Of a stretch of 18,658 nt of DNA, positions 6,571-13,716 are shown in pieces. Each line of letters begins with the position of its first letter. Position 1 is the first letter of the stretch. Source of the stretch: DAOVRL01 sp964459805 (GTDB taxonomy: Bacteria > Planctomycetota > Phycisphaerae > Sedimentisphaerales > Anaerobacaceae); NCBI GenBank assembly GCA_964459805.1, contig CAYWOD010000050.1:1-18658 (forward strand). The letters run 5' to 3'. Position numbers and translations under genes: made by a program. Below the pieces are notes generated by a model. It did not search any database and was not told the DNA's origin. It saw only the letters and a program-made list of their open reading frames with translations.

Positions 6571-7815
6571 ATGTATGCACTGATTGCAATGGCTTTGGCA
6601 CTGGGCCTTCTGGTCGTTCTGCTGCGACTGAAGGTCAAGCTCGGATGCTCGATGCTCTTAGCATCGGTAGCGGTGGCGGTGCTGTTGGGGGTGAGCCCGA
6701 GCGAGCTTTGGCAGATGATAGCTGCCGAATGGCACGACAAGCCGTTGAGCCGGACAACGGGATACCTTTTCGTTACGCTCACGGCGCTGGTAAGCCTGGT
6801 CAACATCCTCGGGGAGGCTATGAAAGAAACGGGGGTCTCGCAGCGCCTGGCTCCGGCACTTCAAGGCTTGTTCAAGAGCCGGCGCTTGGCCTTAGCGGCG
6901 ATCCCAATGATGATGGGCATGCTGCCAACGCCCGGCGGGATTATGCTCTCGGCGCCGATGGTCCGTGACTTGGGCGACCATATCGGCATGGACCGGTCTC
7001 ACTCGGCAGCCATTAATTTCTTTTTCCGGCATCAGTGGGAGACAATCTGGCCTCTTTTCCCGGCCGTGCCGCTCATCCAGGTTATGTTGGGCGTCTCGGC
7101 CTTTAGGCTCATTTCGCACAACGTCGCTATTATGCTCGCAGGCACGCTTGGCGGCTCGATTTTTCTACTGCTTTGGGGCATTGGCGCCAGAGACCCCGAA
7201 GCACAGCACAAAGGTAGATTCCTGGCCGATGCGCGCAACTTCGCTCACGTCTTTTGGCCTATCGCGCTGGTGGCGGCACTGTATGCCGGTTTCAATCTTC
7301 CTCCTGCCGTCGGTCTGGGCGCCGCGATATCGCTCTTCCTCGTTCTCCATAAAGTACCACTGCACCGCTGGAGTGCGATCTTCAAGTCAGCCTTCAAGAT
7401 AGATATTGTTGTTCTGATATTCGGCGTGTTGCTCTTCAAGCTCAACCTCGAGGCGGGCCAGGCTATCGATTCTGTAGTTCAATACCTGCGCGATGTGAAC
7501 GTCCCGCCGCATCTGCTCATCTTCTTTTTGCCCATGCTGGTCGGATTCCTGACCGGCCTGACTATGGGGACGGTGGCGATAACTTTTCCGTTCATCATTC
7601 CATTCATCGGCACCGGCCCGGAAGCGAAGCTCGGGCTCGAGACCCTTGCTTTTTCGGGCGTGGTATGCGGGCTTCTTTTGACGCCGGTACACCTGTGCAT
7701 GGCGCTTTCGGCCAGCTACTTCAAGACCCCGCTGGCCGGAATCATTGTCAGGCTCCTGGGCCCGGTCTTTTTTGTGGCCGGCGCAGGAGTACTGATGGCC
7801 GTGTTCTTCGGATGA
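6571..7815 (+). CDS. DUF401-family integral membrane protein (transporter-like)
   Basis: A 414-aa protein with about ten to twelve hydrophobic segments and almost no soluble part. It matches the DUF401 family (ion-transporter-like superfamily, AF0261 type) in layout: an N-terminal MYALIAMALALGLLVV helix, the loop motif MGMLPTPGGIMLSAPMV (about 115-131), FFFRHQWETIWPLFP (about 150-164), and a second half with FLTGLTMGTVAITFPFIIPF (about 326-345) followed by TPVHLCMALSASYF. The substrate is unknown; relatives are thought to move carboxylates or small anions. I chose the ATG at 6571 because hydrophobic sequence starts there; the only ribosome site is a weak GTGAG, and a TTG at 6484 would add an unlikely 29-residue leader. 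It lies after the discoidin remnant in the same direction, 119 nt downstream. Confidence 0.85.
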   Translation: MYALIAMALALGLLVVLLRLKVKLGCSMLLASVAVAVLLGVSPSELWQMIAAEWHDKPLSRTTGYLFVTLTALVSLVNILGEAMKETGVSQRLAPALQGLFKSRRLALAAIPMMMGMLPTPGGIMLSAPMVRDLGDHIGMDRSHSAAINFFFRHQWETIWPLFPAVPLIQVMLGVSAFRLISHNVAIMLAGTLGGSIFLLLWGIGARDPEAQHKGRFLADARNFAHVFWPIALVAALYAGFNLPPAVGLGAAISLFLVLHKVPLHRWSAIFKSAFKIDIVVLIFGVLLFKLNLEAGQAIDSVVQYLRDVNVPPHLLIFFLPMLVGFLTGLTMGTVAITFPFIIPFIGTGPEAKLGLETLAFSGVVCGLLLTPVHLCMALSASYFKTPLAGIIVRLLGPVFFVAGAGVLMAVFFG

Positions 7816-7858
7816 GCATCAAAGCCGCCGGGATTTGCCGCCGCAGAGACTTCACATA

Positions 7859-8275
7859 TTATCTGTGCTGCGACAGCACTCTGGCCCGCGTTTGCGCGAG
7901 AGCCTCGCCGAACGGCTCGTAGGTGTAGTACTTGAGGACGTAGCCGTAACCGCCGATTATCTGGCGGACCCAGCCGAGTCTGTCGTGGAGGTAAAAATAG
8001 CTCTCGGCCGTATGGTCGCCATCGTGCTGAGCGAGTATCTGGCCGTTTGCCCAGATATATGTCTTTTTGACAGGCATGTTATCCTGCGGATCGATTTCCC
8101 TCAATATTACCGGCAGATCACCGACGAGGTGGGCAATATGCCTTTTCCGGCCAGGTTTGTGCCTATTATCGGTAATGGCCTCTACTAACCTCATGGTGGT
8201 ATCGTACAGGTAATTATGGCGAGGGTCAAGGGGGAAGCGGGGATTTAGAATTGCGAATCGGTGGGCGGAGCACAC
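7859..8275 (-). pseudogene. RHS/YD-repeat protein fragment
   Basis: A 138-codon frame without a credible start contains a clear RHS signature: YIWANGQILAQHDGD (about 72-86), then YFYLHDRLGWVRQII and YYTYEPFGEAL. In full RHS proteins these precede a RARYYDP-type core and a variable C-terminal toxin or tip. Here the frame ends in LSQHR and a stop soon after YEPFGE, so the core and C-terminus are missing, and the N-terminal repeat region is reduced to one or two units. It sits tail to tail with the DUF401 gene and upstream of no related gene. I infer a decayed remnant of a large surface protein, left by rearrangement. Confidence 0.7.
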
Positions 8276-8308
8276 GCTACAGGACCTGGGTTATGCCAGG
8301 GGGGACAG

Positions 8309-9796
8309 TCAGTTGTCGTAGTTGAGGCTGCCGCCTTTTAGGCGTCGCAGCTTCTTGAAGCGCTTCGGCGGCTTGAAAGCGGGCACCTGAGCGAGCGTCT
8401 TGTCGTAAAGAGCTTTGAGACGCTCGACGACGTCGGGGTGCTTGGCGCTGAGGTCGTGCTGCTCGGCGGGGTCGGCTTCGAGGTCGAAGAGCATCATATT
8501 TTTCGGCTTGTCGCCGCCTATGACGCCCGGATAGGCGCTTGGTCGAGCCTGCTCATGAGGAGCCAGAATTGTCACCCCATCCGGCCCACGCGGATCCACC
8601 CAGTCGTCACCGCGATTCGATATGCCGCCGGGCGAGCGGACGTGCAGCTTCCACTTGCCGCCTCGAACCATCGCAAGGTGGACGCCGGTCATACCGAAGA
8701 TCGCTTCGTGCGGGCTCTTGGCGACGGTCGAGCTTAAAAGCGGCGTGATGTCTTTGCCGTCTATGATGCGATCTTTTGGTATTGCCAGACCCGCGCCCTT
8801 GAGGATGGTGGGGAAGACGTCAATAGTAGCGGCCGGCGAATCGTTTACCAGACCGGCGGGAATCCTCCCCGGCCAGCGTGCAATCATCGGCACGCGCAGG
8901 CCGCCGTCCCACGTCTTGGACTTCATACCGCGAAGCCCACCGGTGCTGCCGCCGTACCACGGACCGTTGTCCGAGGTGAATATCACGAGTGTATTGTCAT
9001 CGAGGCCAAGCTGCTTGATCTTATCGAGCACCTGCCCAACCGACCAGTCTAACTCACGGATGACATCGGCGTAGAGGTCGTCCGGCGTATCCGGTGTGTA
9101 GAAGTCCTCGGAGGCGGCCAGCGGCTTGTGCGGCATCGCGTGCGCCAGGTAGAGGAAGAAGGGACGATTGCGCCTGCAATTGCGCTCGATGAAGTCCAGC
9201 GCCCGCTGCGTGTAGCGCTTGGTGAGCGTGGCCTGGACGACCGGGTATTCGACGACTTTTTCATTTTCGACGAGCTGCACCGGGCGCATATCGTTCGAGT
9301 AGAGGATGCCGTAGTACTCGTCGAAGCCTTGCCGTCGGGGCAGATACTTGAACGTATGGCCTAAGTGCCACTTGCCGATACAAATGCTGGCATAGCCCGT
9401 ATCCTTGAGCGCCTCGGCGATGGTAATCTCTGAGTGCGGCAGGCCAACCTCGTTGATGCCCCCGTCAGGGGCGGGGTTGAAGACCACACCGTGCCGGAAG
9501 GGGTATCTGCCGGTCAGAATCGTCCCCCGTGACGGGGCGCAATAGGGCGTAGGCACATAGAAGCTGGTCAGCTTTGCGCCCTCGGCCGCCATGCGCTCGA
9601 GGTTGGGCGTCTCGAACGCCGATTTCTTCAGCCCGAACCCGCTGACGTCTCCGTAGCCTAAGTCGTCGGCGAAAATCAGCACAAAGTTCGGTTTCTTGAC
9701 TGTATCGCATCGCCCTTCGGAGTCGCCCAACATCATCGCCGCGACACCGCCGGCGAGCAATCCCATGAAATCTCGACGGTTCATTTGTCTATCCAT
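8309..9796 (-). CDS. Tat-exported sulfatase (arylsulfatase A-like, FGly type)
   Basis: A 495-aa sulfatase hydrolysing sulfate esters outside the cytoplasm. The N-terminus MNRRDFMGLLAGGVAAMML is a Tat-type signal (RRDFM). The metal site starts at DD44-45 (FADDLGYGD), C86 in CAPSR is the residue converted to formylglycine, and GKWHLGH (141-147) and TSDNGPW (274-280, D276/N277) complete the active site. Near-normal length for the family, ending in the usual C-terminal domain (FDLEADPAEQHDLS). The ATG at 9796 has AAGG about 10 nt upstream; an ATG at 9784 is possible. The in-frame extension up to 10222 only antisenses the zinc-ribbon gene. It follows the zinc-ribbon gene by 58 nt. Substrate is not predictable here; neighbours suggest a sulfated glycan. 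Confidence 0.95.
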   Translation of the reverse strand: MDRQMNRRDFMGLLAGGVAAMMLGDSEGRCDTVKKPNFVLIFADDLGYGDVSGFGLKKSAFETPNLERMAAEGAKLTSFYVPTPYCAPSRGTILTGRYPFRHGVVFNPAPDGGINEVGLPHSEITIAEALKDTGYASICIGKWHLGHTFKYLPRRQGFDEYYGILYSNDMRPVQLVENEKVVEYPVVQATLTKRYTQRALDFIERNCRRNRPFFLYLAHAMPHKPLAASEDFYTPDTPDDLYADVIRELDWSVGQVLDKIKQLGLDDNTLVIFTSDNGPWYGGSTGGLRGMKSKTWDGGLRVPMIARWPGRIPAGLVNDSPAATIDVFPTILKGAGLAIPKDRIIDGKDITPLLSSTVAKSPHEAIFGMTGVHLAMVRGGKWKLHVRSPGGISNRGDDWVDPRGPDGVTILAPHEQARPSAYPGVIGGDKPKNMMLFDLEADPAEQHDLSAKHPDVVERLKALYDKTLAQVPAFKPPKRFKKLRRLKGGSLNYDN

Positions 9797-9854
9797 AGCT
9801 AAATACCTTATGCTTTGCTTGCGTACTTTGGCCCAAACGAGTACAGCTATACTA

Positions 9855-10376
9855 CTAACGCTTCGGTGTCTGCTGAAATTGCTCGACCCAGGAGCCGAGG
9901 TAGCGCTTGAAGAATTCCACGGCCTCGGGATCCTGAACATTGCCTCCGAGTGCGTGAGCCCCCCACGCTCCGCCGCCCAGGGCGTAGTAGCCGCAGGCCC
10001 CGCCGCCGATAGCGATAAGACCGACCGCCATACCGCCGACTGCCAGCAGCAGCCCGATAGCAAGTCCTCCCAGCGACGCCAGACCGAGTGCCAGACCGCC
10101 CACGCTGACGACACCGAACGAAAGGCCGCCGAACGCCAGCCCGCCGATTGCGATATTGCCGATTGCGATGATGCCCTTGGCGACGCGGAGCCTGCCGGTA
10201 ACCGGGTTGATGCCGAGGCCATAGACTATGTGTACCAACGGAAGCCCAAAGAGCTCTCTCTTCGACCGGTACTCATAAGCGAACAACCTGTCGGCCTTGG
10301 TAAAACCGCAATTCGGGCACATCAGGGCCCTGTCTGATATCTCTTTGCCGCATTCAGAACAATTAACAAGCGCCAT
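9855..10376 (-). CDS. zinc-ribbon protein with glycine pentapeptide repeats
   Basis: A 173-aa protein of unknown function. Residues 6-23 form a zinc ribbon (C6xxC9, C20xxC23: NCSECGKEISDRALMCPNCG). A linker with GLPLVHIVYGLG and NPVTGRLRVAKG follows. From residue 71 to 145 there are 15 five-residue units of the form [A/S]-hydrophobic-G-x-x (AIGNI, AIGGL, AFGGL and so on), in strict register with a single inserted Leu at 111. A short hydrophilic tail, EAVEFFKRYLGSWVEQF, ends the protein. The repeat is hydrophobic enough to be membrane-embedded but its regular period suggests a solenoid. The ATG at 10376 has a perfect AAGGAGG at 7 nt. It is first in a two-gene unit with the sulfatase. I do not know a named function. 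Confidence 0.85.
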   Translation of the reverse strand: MALVNCSECGKEISDRALMCPNCGFTKADRLFAYEYRSKRELFGLPLVHIVYGLGINPVTGRLRVAKGIIAIGNIAIGGLAFGGLSFGVVSVGGLALGLASLGGLAIGLLLAVGGMAVGLIAIGGGACGYYALGGGAWGAHALGGNVQDPEAVEFFKRYLGSWVEQFQQTPKR

Positions 10377-10406
10377 ATTGAGCCTCCTTAAAATCTTCGG
10401 CTTGCA

Positions 10407-10436
10407 ATTATACTTTCCCCCCTCACCCAATGCAAA
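10407..10436 (-). promoter_or_regulatory. candidate promoter of the zinc-ribbon/sulfatase pair
   Basis: A perfect -10 hexamer TATAAT lies on the minus strand at 10407-10412, 31 nt upstream of the zinc-ribbon ATG. The -35 region is weak (TTTGCA at 18-nt spacing, 4/6). It lies in the 181-nt divergent gap shared with the E2-like gene. Confidence 0.4.
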
Positions 10437-10506
10437 GGCGAAAATTGTCCCTCGCAGCTCCGGCTATGCTCTATCCGTCCGTGTATGCTGTGATCTGTCT
10501 TGGCAC

Positions 10507-10534
10507 TTGCAAACAGCGGGAGGGACGCTATTAT
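10507..10534 (+). promoter_or_regulatory. candidate promoter of the E2-like gene
   Basis: TTGCAA (10507-10512) and TATTAT (10529-10534) are spaced by 16 nt, matching 4/6 and 5/6 of the sigma70 consensus. The start would be near 10541, leaving a leader of about 17 nt with a GGCCT/AGGCC hairpin (10538-10553) just before the GTG. Confidence 0.3.
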
Positions 10535-10557
10535 ATTGGCCTGGCAGTAGGCCGCGT

Positions 10558-11307
10558 GTGAACGTTTTTACTGAGCAGCAGATAATAGGGGCGTTCTTGG
10601 AAAATCCTGCAAAGAAATCTGTTCGGCTGACCAGAATCCAGACGCTTATCGCCGAGAGAATGTTAAATTCCAAGAGGAATAAGCCTTGCTTCTACATCGC
10701 CGCGAAGGCCGATATGACCGAATTGATGGGCCTTCGTCGAAAGCTCGGCAAATCGCTCGGTGTCAAGATCACGAGCAACACTTTTTTTATTCGTGCTCTG
10801 GCGCTGGCTGCGAGCAAGTTCCCTGTTATGACCGGCAGGCTCGACTGTGATAAGATAGTGCTCGCCGATGCGATTAATGTGGGCTTTGCAGTCAGTGGTC
10901 CCCGGGGACTTGTCGTTCCGGTGATAAAGGATGCCGATAAGAAGAGCTTGGCTGAGATAGCCGCCTCCGACGAGCTGCTTACCGACAAGGCCCGGCACAA
11001 CAAGCTGACCTTAGAGGATATGGAGGGCGAAACGATAGCGTTGAGCAATCTTGGCGCCTATGCTATTGATTCGTTCATTGGAATAGTGCCGCCTCCGGCC
11101 GGCACCATCCTAAGTGCCGGCAACGTCGTCAGGACGATTGTTCCTGACGGCGGCAAAATAGTCGTGCGTAAGATTGCAGACCTGTCGCTGGCAGTTGACC
11201 ATAGGGTGATAAACGGCGTCTATGCGGCCCGGTTTCTGAGTTTTATTACAGAGCAATTGCAAAACCCGCAACAGTTAATCCTTACGGGCAAAACGCGCTT
11301 TCGTTGA
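10558..11307 (+). CDS. 2-oxoacid dehydrogenase E2-type acyltransferase core, no lipoyl domain
   Basis: A 249-aa protein that is only the catalytic domain of the dihydrolipoyl acyltransferase family. It begins with a short VNVFTEQQIIGAFLEN segment, which resembles the end of an E3-binding domain. It continues VRLTRIQTLIAERM (22-35), GFAVSGPRGLVVPVIKDAD (109-126), ETIALSNLGAY (with S163) and the active-site motif LAVDHRVINGVYAARF (H215; Asn rather than Asp at 219, both occur in the family). The lipoyl domain and most of the peripheral-subunit-binding domain of normal 400+ aa E2 proteins are missing. No E1 or E3 gene is nearby. The GTG at 10558 is the best start, but it has no clear Shine-Dalgarno (GGGAGG lies over 30 nt upstream). 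Either a stand-alone acyltransferase or a 5'-truncated gene; the conserved core argues for function. Confidence 0.8.
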   Translation: MNVFTEQQIIGAFLENPAKKSVRLTRIQTLIAERMLNSKRNKPCFYIAAKADMTELMGLRRKLGKSLGVKITSNTFFIRALALAASKFPVMTGRLDCDKIVLADAINVGFAVSGPRGLVVPVIKDADKKSLAEIAASDELLTDKARHNKLTLEDMEGETIALSNLGAYAIDSFIGIVPPPAGTILSAGNVVRTIVPDGGKIVVRKIADLSLAVDHRVINGVYAARFLSFITEQLQNPQQLILTGKTRFR

Positions 11308-11343
11308 GGCGTCAGCTTTTTATCCAACCCTCTTTGATTCCGG
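11288..11343 (+). repeat. 56-nt dispersed repeat, copy 1 (3' end of E2-like gene)
   Basis: This segment matches 18234-18289 without gaps, about 46 of 56 bases by eye. Shared blocks are CTTTCGTTGAGGC, TCAGC, TTTATCC, CCCTCTTT and TCCGG. It starts inside the last seven codons of the E2-like gene, includes its TGA, and runs 36 nt beyond. Confidence 0.65.
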
Positions 11344-11382
11344 CTCGTCTGGGTTAGCTTCTTTAGGGAAGGAGTTCGACGT

Positions 11383-12318
11383 ATGAATCGACATTTTAGA
11401 ATTGTTTGTGTTTGTACTGTCATTGCAATACCGTTGACTGCAACGGCCCCGGCCGGCGAGGCGCCGGCCTCGCACGCGGTCGAGCTGCTGTGGCCCGATG
11501 GTGCGCCGGGTGCCAAGGGTAATGAAGACGGTGATAAGCCGACGCTGACTATCTACCTGCCGGCGAAGGAGAAGGCCACCGGTCCCCAGGGGGCGGGCGC
11601 AGCGGTGGTGATTTGTCCCGGCGGCGGCTACGGCCATCTGGCTATGGATCATGAGGGCCATCAAATCGCCCGATGGCTTAATTCGCTGGGTGTAGCCGGT
11701 TTTATCCTCAAGTACCGCCATCGCAACAGCGGCGCCGGATACGGCCACCCGTATCCGCTGTTGGATGCCCAAAGGGCCATCCGGACGGTTCGCAGCGAGG
11801 CCAGGCAGCTCAACATCGACCCGAATAGGATAGGCATCTTGGGCTTTTCCGCGGGCGGCCACTTGGCCTCTACGGCGGGAACACATTTCGATAAAGGCAA
11901 CGCTCGCACAAAAGACCCAATCGAGAGGGTAAGCTGCAGGCCCGACTTTATGGTGCTCATTTATCCGGTGATTTCGCTGGCCGAATCGTTCTCGCATGGA
12001 GGATCGAGGCGCAATTTGCTGGGCAAGAGCCCCGATGCCAAGCTCGTCGAGTACCTCTCGAACGAAAAGCAGGTTACGCCGCAAACGCCGCCGACGTTCC
12101 TCGTGCATACATACGAGGACAAGGGCGTGCCCGCGGAGAACAGCATCTATTTCTACCTGGCCCTTCGCAAGGCCAAAGTCCCCGCCGAGATGCACATCTA
12201 CCAAAAAGGGCGACACGGATTCGGACTCGGCAAAACAGCCGGCCCAGCATCGAGCTGGCCGCTACGCTGCGCAGAATGGATGAGAGTCTCAGGATTCCTC
12301 AATAAGAAAGGCGGATGA
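11383..12318 (+). CDS. secreted alpha/beta-hydrolase, esterase/lipase-like
   Basis: A 311-aa alpha/beta-hydrolase of the acetyl-xylan-esterase/BD-FAE-like COG0657 group. The N-terminus IVCVCTVIAIPLTATAPAGEAPA is a signal peptide, so it acts in the periplasm or outside. Seen motifs: the oxyanion-hole segment VVICPGGGYGHLAMDHEG (75-92), nucleophile elbow GFSAGG (S156), the acid D246 in HTYEDKGVP and the base H278 in GRHGFG. The triad is complete and length is normal. GGAG lies 9 nt before the ATG. It starts 75 nt after the E2-like gene and is followed by the retropepsin gene after 19 nt, so co-transcription is likely. Deacetylation or de-esterification of polysaccharide is a reasonable inference; the substrate is not shown. 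Confidence 0.9.
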   Translation: MNRHFRIVCVCTVIAIPLTATAPAGEAPASHAVELLWPDGAPGAKGNEDGDKPTLTIYLPAKEKATGPQGAGAAVVICPGGGYGHLAMDHEGHQIARWLNSLGVAGFILKYRHRNSGAGYGHPYPLLDAQRAIRTVRSEARQLNIDPNRIGILGFSAGGHLASTAGTHFDKGNARTKDPIERVSCRPDFMVLIYPVISLAESFSHGGSRRNLLGKSPDAKLVEYLSNEKQVTPQTPPTFLVHTYEDKGVPAENSIYFYLALRKAKVPAEMHIYQKGRHGFGLGKTAGPASSWPLRCAEWMRVSGFLNKKGG

Positions 12319-12337
12319 AAGATAAACAGGTGGCATA

Positions 12338-13459
12338 GTGGAGTCTAATAAAAGAAAGACACTCGTTATTGTTGTTCTGGTAGCTATTTCTGTTTTTTCA
12401 ATAGCGACGATCTTTGTTCGTGGTCCGAGCAGGAAACAAACGGATTACTATGTGTATGTGACAGATTCGATTCTTGATTCTCTTGATCCGAATCAAATCT
12501 TAGGTGATGATAATCCTGCATTTACGGTCACTGATAAAGAGCCTAACCAGTTTTCAATAAAATGGAAAAAATCGGAGATTCGCCAGGCAAAAACGGTACG
12601 TCTAAATACTCTCGGTCCCCCGTGTATACGTATTATGGGTAGCTGCTGGAATGGCAAAGGAATTTTGCGGCCTCAGTATCCTGTATATATCGATACTGGT
12701 TGCGGCAGCACAGTATTGGTAACTGACTCTATCGTTAAAGATGCAAGGCTTGGGTTTTACCCGAAACAAATGGGTGAAGGTCATGCCGGGCTGTGTCATT
12801 TATGTCAATTGAAAATTGGCAATATTACTTTTGTCCACCCACCCTGCACCAGCAGATCGGGCCACTATGAAAAAAAGCCAGTCGGAGAAGAAGCCCAGAT
12901 TGCTCATGAAATATTTCTGGGAGTGGGCATGCTCAAAAGTTTTAAATATATTCTTCTTGACACCCCCGTAGAACAGGTTGAATTCTCAGTGCAGGATTCC
13001 TTTGATCCCAATGATCCTGGTTTATGGCGTAATTTCCCGATGACGATCGAGACTACGCGAAGTTTAAATGATATTTTATTTGTAACGATCCCCATTAACG
13101 GTAAAGACTGCAAAGTGCAGTTTGATACCGGTGCTGAATGCGGAATTCTTGTTACAACTTCATACTGGCAAGAATTTTTAAAACCTCTGGACCACCAAGG
13201 CCCAAAGAGCACATATATTAGAAAGTTCGACGGGTTAAAACGAGCAGACTGTTATACGGTCAAGGAACTTGGATTCGCTGGGTATGTGATCGGTAACGCA
13301 GAAGTTATAATTCAACTATCTAACGAAGAAAGGGCCAAGGACAGCAAAATACTGGTAGGGATGGAGTTTTTCCAAGGGTGTGCTCTGGTGCTGGATTTTG
13401 AGAATGGATTGCTGTGGCTTAAAAGAGCCGATGCGCCGATCATGAGGCCAAGCAATTAA
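12338..13459 (+). CDS. membrane-anchored protein with two retropepsin-like aspartyl protease halves
   Basis: A 373-aa protein. One N-terminal membrane segment (about 8-28, TLVIVVLVAISVFSIATIF) should anchor it with the rest outside the cytoplasm. Two copies of the aspartyl-protease pattern follow: VYIDTGCGSTVLV (D119-T-G) with a later hydrophobic-Gly strand FLGVGML...YILLD (193-208), and VQFDTGAECGILV (D263-T-G) with ILVGMEFF...LVLDF (338-353). Retropepsins normally work as dimers of one such half; pepsins have two halves in one chain. The two DTG motifs are 144 residues apart, shorter than in pepsin. The start is a GTG at 12338 with AGGTGG 4 nt upstream. Codon use is more AT-rich than in its neighbours, which may mean a different history. 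Bacterial Asp_protease_2-like origin is likely; activity is not proven. Confidence 0.75.
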   Translation: MESNKRKTLVIVVLVAISVFSIATIFVRGPSRKQTDYYVYVTDSILDSLDPNQILGDDNPAFTVTDKEPNQFSIKWKKSEIRQAKTVRLNTLGPPCIRIMGSCWNGKGILRPQYPVYIDTGCGSTVLVTDSIVKDARLGFYPKQMGEGHAGLCHLCQLKIGNITFVHPPCTSRSGHYEKKPVGEEAQIAHEIFLGVGMLKSFKYILLDTPVEQVEFSVQDSFDPNDPGLWRNFPMTIETTRSLNDILFVTIPINGKDCKVQFDTGAECGILVTTSYWQEFLKPLDHQGPKSTYIRKFDGLKRADCYTVKELGFAGYVIGNAEVIIQLSNEERAKDSKILVGMEFFQGCALVLDFENGLLWLKRADAPIMRPSN

Positions 13460-13467
13460 GCAACTGG

Positions 13468-13487
13468 ATTCCCGCCTTCGCGGGAAT
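13468..13487 (+). terminator. hairpin after the retropepsin gene
   Basis: ATTCCCGC-CTTC-GCGGGAAT forms an 8-bp stem with a 4-nt loop, 8 nt after the stop at 13459. There is no T-run, so it is either a weak terminator, an mRNA-end stabiliser, or a solo half of the CTGCGAAAGCAGG-type repeat family. Confidence 0.45.
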
Positions 13488-13574
13488 GGCACTAATGGTT
13501 AATCGGCCCGCATTAACTGCCTTTGATATTAGTGCCGTTTGTAAAATCTTCTATTGCTTCTGGTGGCGAGTTCC

Positions 13575-13670
13575 GTCATTCCGGCCGGAGTCCCGACATC
13601 GTCGGGACGGAGCGGAGGAATCTATTTGAACAGGTCTCTCCGCTTCGCCTACGGCTTCGGTCGAGATGAC
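13575..13670. repeat. GTCATTCC...GAGATGAC hairpin repeat
   Basis: A 96-nt element begins GTCATTCCGGCCGGAG and ends GGTCGAGATGAC. It contains the hairpin GTCCCGAC-ATC-GTCGGGAC (13590-13608), then GGAGGAATCTATTTGAACAGG and a final CTTCG-rich half. It resembles a widespread small repeat and lies between convergent genes (retropepsin and parA). The whole gap 13460-13716 otherwise holds no gene. Confidence 0.65.
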
Positions 13671-13716
13671 AACAGCGAGCGAACAGTTACAGGAACCTTC
13701 TGGAAACGGCACTGAA

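Noticed and set aside
9797..10222. N-terminal extension of the sulfatase
   Set aside because: It would translate through the zinc-ribbon gene in another frame, and the Tat signal starts at 9796 or 9784.
9696..10337. 213-codon plus-strand open frame
   Set aside because: Antisense to the repeats of the zinc-ribbon gene; its composition is a by-product of the glycine repeats.
11320..12216. 298-codon minus-strand open frame
   Set aside because: Antisense to the alpha/beta-hydrolase, which has a complete catalytic triad, signal peptide and ribosome site.
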